NCBI GenBank assembly: GCA_027579435.1
Contig: JANBPK010000928.1
Span: forward strand, 1 to 64,000
DNA length: 64,000 nt
Reading direction: 5' to 3'
Source of the DNA: Candolleomyces eurysporus
Lineage: Eukaryota; Basidiomycota; Agaricomycetes; Agaricales; Psathyrellaceae
The notes under the pieces are model-generated. The model was given only the letters and a program-made list of their open reading frames with translations, was not told the origin of the DNA and searched no databases. The first letter of the stretch is position 1. Every line of letters begins with the position of its first letter. This document shows, piece after piece, positions 46,364-56,107 of this stretch. The position numbers and the translations under genes were made by a program.

Positions 46364-46585
46364 GCCCATCAGCGAAAAGTCGGTCGGCAGATATTCCATG
46401 TCTGCCCGAGATCTGCTTGCTTTGCAGATCGTGCCGTTTAGTTTACCTGCCAAGCTCGTACAGCCTGCCCCTTACTGTAGATCTGTATGAGAGGTCGGCA
46501 GATCTGTGGCACATCTGTTTTTGACCCAGGTTCACTGCCCGATCTAGGAACCTCGCAGGTCTGCCGGCCGGTTGCTCAGACCTGT
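46364..46585 (+). repeat. AGATCTG-rich repeat, copy 2
   Basis: Inverted relative to the copy at 39261-39476, with the same order of landmarks (GTCGGTCGGCAGATATTCC, CCCGAGATCTGCTTGC, GTAGATCTGTATGAG, CGGCAGATCTGTGGCACATC). Lies downstream of the LINE remnant. Confidence 0.6.
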
Positions 46586-47929
46586 AAGTAGACTAGTTCA
46601 AGAACGCTCGAGATGAGAAGAGACTTCGCATTCTCGAATGTAGAGTACGAGTACAGGGCTTCAAAGTACATGTACATCCGAAATAAACCTCGAACAGTAC
46701 AGGGACGTAACGGCGTAAATCAAGCACCCGAAGCAAACCTATGAGCTTAGCTCAAGGCGTGAGTTGAGTGTGGGTGAAAGGGACACATAGACGTACATAG
46801 AATCTGCGTCACCCACTCGTACCCGCTTGCGCTCATCCCCGCAAAACGCTCGCCGACCGTGACAGAACCGTTCCGACTTCCAGGCAGCTTCGAGACGGTG
46901 GTTCGAGAAAGAGCTGGTCGAGGATGCGGAGCTTGAGGTACCACAGTACAGAAGAGTTTTCTGCGGGGGATAGAAGTATGGGAAGAACGAGAGAGAGGGT
47001 AGGGGAAGGGAAGAAAGCAAGGTGGGACGCGTTCTGCAAAGTCGCGTCGATATCCCGCGACGCCGCCGCGATGCGACGTCACGCGGTAATTCGAATTCCG
47101 CCGCACCGTCGCGCCGGCCCTACTAGTCCCGCTGCAGCACCCTATGTCGTTAAATTCAGCACTGTAATTGCGTGGACGTTGATAGAAGAATGGAAAAGCT
47201 CAGTTTGCTGCCGGGCTGCGGCTACGTATGGGAAGTATGGGACTATAAGCTTTGTAGGGTTTGACCCACTGCCAGTGAAGAGCTCCTGGAAAGTAGAGAA
47301 TAAGAACGGTTCTGAGATTGGCTACCTCAAGATGTCGAATAGTGAATGTACCTGCCTCACGTCTTCTATTAAATTCTTCATAATTATGTCCCAGGTCTCC
47401 TCAATACAGATTGCGAAAATTCTCGACGTGCCGCCCCAATTCACACCATCCACTCTTAGCCGCTCTATTTAATGAGAATCATAAACTGACGACCAGGCGC
47501 ATTATACGCAAGGTATGTTTAAGCATGGTAACCGTCAGAAATGAGCAGATCTGCTACGGTTCAACAATTTGACCCTCTTGCTGAAATTTGAATTGACGGT
47601 CCGGTTATCGATTTCCGAAAAATGATATTATTTTCGTTAATTTAGTGCTGGCTGGGTACAAAGGAGATGCCTAAAACTACTCCCCGACAACATTTCTCCA
47701 CTTCGAACATCTTTAGCCCCAGGACTATTCACACACAGCCCCGCCTGGGGCATAAAGACAATTGAAAGTGAGATATCAAATAAGGTCTGCTAATTTTGGC
47801 CTCGAGATAATGGGTCATGAAAAGCACAAGGCTTCAAACGTGTACGTGTTGTATGATCCCATTGAAATTTGGATACAAACATGACTTGAAAAGTTCTCTG
47901 GTCCGTTGCAATTGACTTAGTAAGCTTTA
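46586..47929. other. Gene-free region with a CpG-rich patch
   Basis: About 1.3 kb. Bases 47040-47130 are unusually rich in CG dinucleotides (GCGACGCCGCCGCGATGCGA), unlike the surroundings. Overlapping frames on both strands at 46739-47472 have no recognisable motif. I do not call a gene here. Confidence 0.45.
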
Positions 47930-49153
47930 CTAATTGCTGAAGCGATCGAACCATCCTGCGACACTTCTAGCAGACTCTTTCATGGCCCACACTTTGAGGT
48001 CATCATCAGACACAAGCAGTCAAAAAGAACAGCCATAACACATACCGGCATTGGGGTCGTTCGGGTCCCCCCTGGTTGCAAAACCGTGCTCTGTACCAGA
48101 GAAGACCTGGTAGTGATATGTCTTATTGTTCTGGGTGAGGAGGTCAACAGCTTGGTTGCGGTCAGCCGTTGGGAATGCTTCGTCGGTTTCTACGTGTAGT
48201 GTGACGGTCAGCATAAAATATTGCTTCGAAACGAGAGAATTAGAGCCCACCAGCACAAGACAACAAAATGGGCTCTGTAAAAAGTTTAGTATTCAGATGC
48301 TTTTTAAGATACGGAGCTCACTCGTAAGATTTGTGAAGTGCGCTTCAGTCAGTTCCGCAGGGTGGGCAAAGGCAGCTGGCACGAGCCGTTATTAATGAGC
48401 CTTATTTCAACGGAGTGCGTGTGCTCACTAGCGACAACCTCGTCCGTGGCTCCAATTCCTACAGAATACAGGGCACCAAAGCAATATCCTGGTGATGGAT
48501 AGAACGTAAGTATCGTTGTATCATGAATCTTTATTGAAATAAAGCTTACCCACTGCGTTGTACTTGGCGTTCCGGCCTGTGGGCCTCTCGGTCAGATGGT
48601 CATAGATGCATCAACGCGCGACCCACCGTATCGCTTTTTGACTGCTTCGTTCCAGATCGGGACGGCCTGCGCAGCTTCCCTTCTTGATTTCTCGACCCAT
48701 GCTGTAAGATTGAAGTTAGGATCGATGGGCTGAAGATCTTTATCCACATGAAGACCAATTGGATCCCCAAAAAAGTAGTCCAGTCCCAAAACGTAATATC
48801 CTATTCAGTCAATGTGGTGAGCATGAATTTTAACGAGACTGAGAGCGTGGACTGCCTCGCGATGCAAAGTAATCTTGAAGGAGCTGATTATTGATGACGA
48901 AGGGACCAAAGGCATCTGAGTAAAAGAAGATAACTTTCTTCGTTCCACTAGGATGGGTAGGCTCCGCAAGGTATGTCTGTACGCCTGCAATGGTCACATT
49001 CTTGCCTGTTGCGGCACCCGAGTGTCGAAATCCTTGAGTGCAGTTTTTGCTAAGAGCGCCAGCGAGAGAGGGACTGCTCAACGCAGCAAATGTAAATGAG
49101 ATCCACGGGAGGATAGAGATAAAGCCAAAGGCTGCTCGTGATGAGAAGATCAT
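47930..49153 (-). CDS. Dienelactone-hydrolase-family protein, copy 3
   Basis: Eight exons (48856-49153, 48627-48800, 48550-48576, 48429-48488, 48322-48375, 48251-48274, 48046-48189, 47930-47991) give 280 aa. Each exon has the same length as in copies 1 and 2. The catalytic Cys in YCFGA, the Asp in ETDEAFP and the His in GTEHGFATR are kept, and the start MIFSSRAAFGFISILPWISF is signal-peptide-like. It is the most divergent of the three. The donor of intron 1 is GC (GAG followed by GCAGTC) where copies 1 and 2 have GT; the frame is otherwise perfect. It lies about 20 kb from the tandem pair, beside F-box copy II. Confidence 0.87.
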
Positions 49154-49213
49154 GGTGGATAAAATAAGGGGGATTGGCCACAGTACAAACGAAGGGAAGG
49201 GAACTTCCTGGAG

Positions 49214-49220
49214 CTTTATA
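49214..49220 (-). promoter_or_regulatory. TATA-like box of hydrolase copy 3
   Basis: Minus-strand TATAAAG about 60 bases upstream of the start codon, equivalent to the TATA boxes of copies 1 and 2. Confidence 0.5.
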
Positions 49221-49822
49221 GCTGAGAGAAAGCCAAGCGCACCGACAGACCCGTTCACCATGTAACATCATTAACGTCATTCACGTTGATGCCCATCGAT
49301 GCAGCGGGGAAGACGGGGTCTTCAACAGGTCAGATGGTGAAGGATTGATGCAAAATTGTAGAGGCTGACAAAGGACGCTTGTCAATTTATACGTGAGGAA
49401 TCCTAGCAGAAGATTCGATTTGATAACCCGTTGGCATTAGATTGACAGCAATTGTATAGAATGGAAGCCAATGAGTGCATTGCCTCGAGGGCCAATAAAC
49501 AGGCCGCCGAACTAGTACGTACATGGCACGGGCTCTTCAATGCATAGTATGCCCACAATGGATCACATGTTGGTCATTGACTCATTCGAAAGGGCGCTCA
49601 TCCACGGGAGCAATAGCAAGGTTCGCATGTACTCAGTGCGCAGTTTGTTCGCAAAAAAGCCACGGCCGGCAGCAGTAGCTATGCAAATGTTCATTGCTCC
49701 GGCAGCCCTACAGCTCCTTTGCCGCCAATTTCCGCCTCCCATTAACCACCCTCAAGGACCGGCGGCTACGCTACCGATGAGTTGGAAGGCCGGCACGGCT
49801 GGGGAGATGAAGCCAACCAATT
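49221..49822. other. Intergenic, module spacer C
   Basis: No gene supported. It shares stretches with the spacers of the other modules (GGGGTCTTCAAC..GTCAGATGGT and GATTTGATAACCCGTTG), which shows that the spacer was copied with the genes. Confidence 0.55.
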
Positions 49823-49894
49823 GGCCGTGTGGCGAAATGGCATCGCGTCTGACTACAAATCAGGAGATTGTATGTTCGACTCCTCACTCGGTCA
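49823..49894 (+). pseudogene. tRNA-Arg-like sequence C, anticodon changed
   Basis: GGCCGTGTGGCGAAATGGCA to ACTCGGTCA, with an intact D arm and anticodon stem. The loop reads CTACAAA instead of CTACGAA, so the anticodon would be ACA, a G-to-A change at a CG dinucleotide. The T arm is disturbed (TATGTTCGACTCCTCA). TTATTTTGC follows. Probably a pseudogene. Confidence 0.45.
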
Positions 49895-50025
49895 TTATTT
49901 TGCATGAGTTCACGATCACATCCATTGCTGGAATGGGGATCACAGATGATCGCAAAAAAACTAGCCAAGACGAAAAGTAGATCGAAGAAAGGATGTATAC
50001 TATACACGCCTTCTACCACGAAATT

Positions 50026-53000
50026 TCAAAACTCGGAAGGAATAAATCGAACCTGATGCACTTCAGACTTCCCCCTCATCTGCCGGATCCACGACAAACG
50101 ATCTCCTGTAACTATACATACTCGTAATTGGCTTCCAACATCCAACATGAAAGACGAACACTCACTATCTTCGGTTACAACAAGGAGGTCGCCGTTCGGA
50201 AGATCTGTAAAACGTTGCTCTCGTCAGCTAAAGCACCTCAAAAACGGATAGGAGTAAGGGAAAGGCCAAACACATACCCCGCACTCCCTGACTCCCCATT
50301 CCATACTCATCAATCCTCTTCCTATTCAACGTCTCCGTAAACTCATCATCGTGCAAAGTCGCCTCCTTCTCCATAGACGCCTCTAACTTCCGCTTCTTCC
50401 CGTTAACATCTGCGTCGTTCCATTTAAATTTCCCTACCTGAAGTCGGATATCCGATGGTGGTGCGGTGTCCAAGAGGAATTGCTGGCTGATCCACCGACG
50501 CGGTTGGAGGGTTTGCTGAGATTTCGATTTTATCCCACTGCTACTCCGGCCCCCGTTTCCAGACGTTAGCGCCGTACTGTTCTTGTTTTCACTCTTTCTT
50601 TTCTTCAAATTGTCATTGCTCTTGGCCTCAATCCCTTCTTCTTTGGCATCCATCTTCGGAGGCTCCGGCGCATCGTAGTTCACCCAGACACCCGTATCGC
50701 TCATTTGCAAACACGATATATTGATGAGACGGCGAGGGTCCATAAGCGACGGCGCAAGGCGCATCACTATGAGTTCAACTGGCCGGGTGTGCGACGATGA
50801 CGAATGTGAGTTTTCGAAGGGCTGTCGGAGGATCGGTGTGATGATGTATATGCCTTGTTGCTGTCATACCCGAAAGGATGATTGCCGCGAATTGAGGAGA
50901 AACCGGATGAGATAGAGATACAAAGGAAGGCCAAGAAGACTCACCGTAACAACTCCAATCCTCCCCGCACTCCCCCCTACCTGTGACTCACCACCTCCAT
51001 AGCTCAAATACACACTCGGGCAGGTAACGCTCCCCAACTGCACGTCCACCCCCGCATCCCACATGTTGTCCTCCGCCTTAATCAGCCTCTCGAAATGGGG
51101 TACAAAAAGTAAACGGGAAGAAGATAGGAGGAGAGCAAGATGGTTCTGGCAGGGGGAAATGTGTACAGCGGCGAATTCGTCGTGCATCCTCCTCCTTCGC
51201 TTGATCATTTTGCCTAGGCCATTCTCCTCGGTCTCCTGCTCATCACCGTACCCCCCTCGGTTACCGCCACGGCCAGATCCACCACGCCTCGCCTGAGATC
51301 CATACCTCCTCCCCGTATCCCTCTGCCGCATTTGACTGTAGGCAGGGTTATCCACCACACCTTCATTCACGCTCCCCTCACTCTTCCCCGCCATCTCTTC
51401 GTCCCATACCACCTCTTGTCTTACGACCTCGGAGCCCCAGTGCGGACGATAGGATTGAGGTCCGAGTGAAGCGCTCCATCGACTGTATTGGATTTTATCA
51501 GATGGGATCCGGAGGACGAGCTGGCCCGGGGAGAGGGAGGTGAGATCTTCGGGAGTCCAGTCATGAGGTTTTCTGCGGGGGATCCCGGACGCGGTGCTGG
51601 TCCTGGCGTTCGTCGCTTCGGAGTTATGCTGTTTGTTACTTGGGGAGGTGGAGGACATCGAAGCAGCGGTAGTAGAGCCGGATGAACGAGCACCCTCACC
51701 CTCGAAAAATTCCTTCCCCCTCGCAAACACCCTGAGACTCTCCTGCCCACACAGAAAGATCCACCTCTCACCCAACTCGACATAGTTGAGGTTGCCCAAC
51801 TGCGTAGAGATGTTTGAGAATAGGGCCAAGGGATCTCCTTTTCTCTTCTTCCCGTCCTGACTGCTCTTTGTTGTAGGGCGAGAAGAACTAAATTGATTGC
51901 CGCTAAACGTCGAATTCGCATCCCACCAACCAGTTTTAAAGGGTTGGAAGGTTGCAAACGTGGGATCATCCTCCACTTCCTCTTCAACGGTCGATTTCTC
52001 CTTCCCTCTTCCTTTCCCTCCTGACGATGCTCCCACCGACGAAGAACCCAGCCGTCCGGGCTGAGGACCAGAATATGGAGGCGCGTGGGCCTTCACACCT
52101 GACACGTAATGTTCTTCGGCTCTGAGATCATCGTCGTCCCGAACCCTGCTTAAAGAAGGTCCTGCATGGGGTGGAATTTTCGCTACACCTGCATAGACGA
52201 GTTCAGTTGTCATCAAACGAGGGGGAATGTGTGGGGGATAGAAATAGTGGAGTCAACGATCAGAACGAAATCGTGGGTGATATCAAGCGAACACAAAGGA
52301 TCTCGAAATGAAAGAACGAACGAACAAAAGCCAGAAACTGACCCAGACTCGGAACGCTCCCTTCACCTCCTTCTCCTGTACTCCCCAAAAGCTTGGAATC
52401 AAAGTCTCGTCCATACCCCTGCGGTACATCAATGCTCTGAATATTATCTACAACCTGGACTCGCTCGCCCGTCCTGATGTCCCATACGTACGCTCTGTGG
52501 GGGGAGGCCGCGAGGAGGTATGGGTAGACAAAGCTGTGTGTATGGAAGAGGGGAGAGTTTCGGTGTATTAGTAAGGGTAAAGAGATTTGGGACGAAGAGC
52601 AAAGTCTGAGAGAAAGGGAGAACGGTAGACGTACCGATACACCCTCGTATGATCCTCCACCATCTGCGTCACCGCCGGCTGACCTTGCGTCGGCACTTGG
52701 ATTTGAGGTACCGGGACAATGAAGTGGGGCACAAAGTGTGGTGACAGCCTGTTTGGGTACGTCGCTTTCTTCAATTCGTCTTCTCGATCTCTTTTGCCTT
52801 CATCATGGAGGCCACTTCTACTTTGCGTAGTGGATCTCGAACTTCCTTCACCTCTACTTCCATCCAAACTCGCGCCTGTCATACTATTCCGACCGCGTCT
52901 CACCGGATCTTCGTCCCACACACTCCCTGTCCCTGTCACCGCTCCCTCCCAACCAGATTCAAGCATCTCGAAATCCAACTCCGAAGTACCCCCGTTCAAC

Positions 53001-54488
53001 GGGACCGTCTCTCCTGAGAGCGTTAGAGCACACCTCACTATGGCTTCGACGGATAGTCTCTTGGTGGCAGAGGAAGTATTAGAGTTGGCCATATCTAAAA
53101 GCCGTTTTCGTGTGGGTAAGTGAGACGTAGACATCGCTTCGGATCTAATTTTTCTTCGAATGTGGGTGTCGGGGTCCGTATTGATGGTGGATGTCAGGAA
53201 GGGAGTAGCGAGAGCCGAAGCGAGGCGTTGACTATCGTCGGGTTGGAGCATAAGAGTAGAAGGAGGCTCAGGTGGGGGAATGGAAGAGGAACGCCAAACT
53301 TCTTTGGACCCGTCCATACGGTTGAAGATGAAATATCCGCTTTCGTATTCGAGGTGCGCGTAGGCAGATGCGTAGCTCTGTACGATATAAGAGGGAGCGT
53401 CAAAGGTAAAGGTCAGTATTATGTCGTCTCTCGAGTGAATAGGAGAATGGAAAAAGACGAATACTGGTTTGATTGAACGGAGAACGAACCTTGGGCAACT
53501 CCCACAAAATTTTCTTACTCTCTATATCCCGTACAACCAGTCCACCAGCCCTACTCGTTGTCAAAAAGAATCCATTCCTCTCATCCACCTTGATCCTGTG
53601 CACTTTCTCATTTGTAGGGAGGAACTGGTGTAAAGTATGGATGAATCGGGAGAGGAGGGCATCTGTAAGAGCTGTTTCCCTAGGAGGAGGAGCAGCTTCT
53701 GAGTCCTCGATATTATCCGAGATGACGTCGCCTCTGGCTACACTAGCCCAGGTACGAACGGTAGGACGGGGACGCGGTCGTTTCTTCCTGTCGTCGTGGA
53801 TTCTTATGAGCGCTTCGTAGATTCTCCGGATCTTGGCAAGGTACGAATCATCGTCGTTGGGATCTGGATCGATGGTGGAGGAGGGGTTGATATCTTTGTA
53901 ACAGATGATATCGGAGGGGAGTTGGCCGATAAATGAGCGGTGGATTTCGAGGCGACGTTTAACTGCCGGTGAAGGACATTTCAGTCGTTTGTTTGCTGGA
54001 GTAAAAGAAGATATACGGAGGAAATAAGGCTCACAGAAATTCTTCCAATTCACATCTGCGCTTAATCCGATAAAGCTCTGCGAGCTGTGCAGGTGCAACA
54101 CATCCGACCATACCACATCCGTTGCTTCGCCCTTCGACCCTCCCACCTCACGCTTCTCAACCCACTCTCGCCAACGACCCCATTCTCTACGTGGTGGCTC
54201 AGAGCCTAAATTGCCTTCTCGGACTGCCTGTGGCTGGTTTGACTTGCTCGGCGAGGATGGTGTTGATGTTTCGCAGGATTGAGCAAATCCGATAAGCCTA
54301 TGAATAATGCATGCGTTCCGCCAGATAACGCTCTCGTTCAGGGGGTCCTTGAATAGCGCATCGAAAGTCTTCGACACAAGCTGCATCCCAACGAGAGATT
54401 GGACGTCGAGATATGAGAGAACGTGAATCAACAGTTCGGGTGGGAGAGCAGTCAGTGATGGTGTGATGTGCGTCGTTTGGGGTGGCAT
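50026..54488 (-). CDS. F-box / beta-propeller-like protein, copy II (intact)
   Basis: Eight exons (54035-54488, 53490-53962, 52635-53377, 52343-52533, 50945-52188, 50278-50860, 50166-50204, 50026-50105) give 1268 aa with every phase consistent and no N. The F-box (LTALPPELLIHVLSYLDVQS, about residues 11-30) leads into LVSKTFDALFKDPLNESVIW. Then come RLEIHRSFIGQLPSDIICYK, KVHRIKVDERNGFFLTTSRA, AHLEYESGYFIFNRMDGSKE, AYVWDIRTGERVQ, FKTGWWDANSTFSGN, LNYVELGERWIFLCGQESLR, YSRWSASLGPQSYRPHWGSE, AVHISPCQNHLALLLSSSRL and PSVYLSYGGGE. Repeated short beta-type segments suggest a propeller, divided by Ser-rich and acidic linkers. Likely role: substrate receptor of an SCF ubiquitin ligase; the target is unknown. 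The start is set at the ATG 15 residues before PPELL; an in-frame ATG at 54584 is in non-conserved sequence. Confidence 0.85.
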
Positions 54489-54622
54489 GGTGAATACGAG
54501 GATCGGGATTAATGGATAGAAGTCAAGATTTGGTAAAAACTCAAGAGGTTGTAGGAATCGATAGCTGAGTTGGTGCTGGTACAAACGATGGCCTATCTAG
54601 GCGCCGTTTGGGATTGCTTCTG

Positions 54623-54637
54623 TGACCCTAACCTTAT
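54623..54637 (+). promoter_or_regulatory. Conserved CCCTAACC box upstream of F-box copy II
   Basis: TGACCCTAACCTTAT about 135 bases upstream of the start codon; one base differs from the 15-mer upstream of copies I and III. Confidence 0.5.
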
Positions 54638-55911
54638 ACCTCGGATGACATCAATCCCAGTTCCCTCCTTCCAGCACTTAAACAGCTGCCTCTGGTCCCG
54701 CCCTGCTAACGAGGTATCATGTCTTACAAGAGGCCCATGTCTAGAGGGCTAATATTAGGTGGCATCCATCGTGTTAAAAGGTATACAAAACCCGAAAGGA
54801 ACCAAGGTCTTTCTTGGATATCCGCTGAGTCCTCTTGGCTGGCTTGGACCATCCAGCTGGATCTGTGCTAGCGCGACCAGTAGCTCCTGGAGAGCAACTA
54901 AGCCTTCAAAGCTGGCTGTGCGCTGGTATCATCTAGCCACCGGATACATTCATCTGCCCCCTTCCCCAATCCCTCGATGGAATCTCTAGTTTTTTCCTTC
55001 TGACCACTCTTTGTATGGACGATCCCACTCCATCAGTCCCAACACGTGGGTGTCAGCTTCGCCTCGATCGGGAGACGCGCAAACACTCGCCGTTCAGCAC
55101 CTTAGCCTTTTCAATCATCGCTCATTTGGCGTTCTGGGCATCGTTCCAACCCGGATGACTATGTGTCGCACACACAACACCTGTGGCAAGTGGCCGATGC
55201 TGCGCACGGCAAGGGCCGAGGCATTTTGCATGGTTCTTCTAGGTGCTGTCCCCTTGCCTACCCCTCCATATCACCTTATACTTGCATTATTTATTCTCTC
55301 GTTGAGCCTAAGCATCTACCAGTCAAAGCCGAAGACACCCGTGGGCCCATGCTCGCAGTTCCTGGCACTGTTGCGATAACGGAGAGGAACGCGGTGATTC
55401 AAAGCGACTAGCAACAGGCGATTGATCTACAATGTGGATTGCGGAGCTCCATCAAGGATGATGGCAGGCCCAGTGCCGTCCCCTGTGCCGGTTACAAGGA
55501 GGAACGTGGTCTTGGCCTTTTGCGACCCCCTTAAGTACCCTCGGCAAAATGCCTTGGTAACAGGACATATCGCTGTTCAGATGAAATTCGACTTCCACCT
55601 TCGCCAACTGATTTTGCAAGGTGGTTTCGGTCAAAAAGACGGTGGAATCAAGGCTCTTTCAATGAAGGGTTTCATGAATATTCATACATGTTTAATCCCC
55701 AGCCAATATAAAGTCCATCGGGTAACAGCAATTCCTAATCCTGATACCGTCCCCAGCGGCTATGCAAGTTTTCGTCTCTCCCACGGACAGGGAGTTCTTG
55801 CTATCTATCTTTAAGAAGCAGTGGCTACGCAGTCGAACCGCTCGCTATTCGTCCGCGCTTCATGAATTCGAAGACCGGCACAGCCGGAGACATCGTCAAA
55901 GCCAACCAATC
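54638..55911. other. Gene-free region replacing a hydrolase copy
   Basis: In this module no hydrolase gene is found between F-box copies II and III. Plus-strand open frames at 54759-54989, 55011-55379 and 55422-55814 lie close together and could be pieces of a decayed gene, but I recognise no family and the splice signals do not join them. Confidence 0.4.
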
Positions 55912-55973
55912 GGCCGTGTAGCGAAGTGACATTGCGTCTGACTACGGCTGAGGTTCGGCCCCTACCTCTTCAT
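55912..55973 (+). pseudogene. tRNA-Arg-like sequence D, truncated
   Basis: Begins GGCCGTGTAGCGAAGTGACA and keeps GTCTGACTACG, but about ten bases between the anticodon and T arm are missing and the 3' side is altered. Same flanks as the other copies (GCCAACCAATC before, TTATTTTTGCAT after). Not functional. Confidence 0.45.
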
Positions 55974-56107
55974 TATTTTTGCATCGGTTAACGGCAACCA
56001 ATGTTCAGATGGGGTTACCAGACGTTAGCGACAAGCGGAAATATAGCCATGACGAGAAGTAGATTGAAAAAAGGGTAGATACTATACACGCCTTGTATCA
56101 CAAAAGC

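Noticed and set aside
46747..47106. Minus-strand frame of 119 codons as a gene
   Set aside because: Low complexity, no domain, overlaps an equally long plus-strand frame, no splice-consistent extension.
54486..54584. Start of F-box copy II at the upstream ATG (54584)
   Set aside because: The added 32 residues are not seen in copies I and III, whose start aligns with the ATG at 54486-54488.
54759..55814. Three neighbouring plus-strand frames as one gene
   Set aside because: No family recognised, and plausible splice sites do not join the frames in phase. Kept only as a note on the gene-free region.
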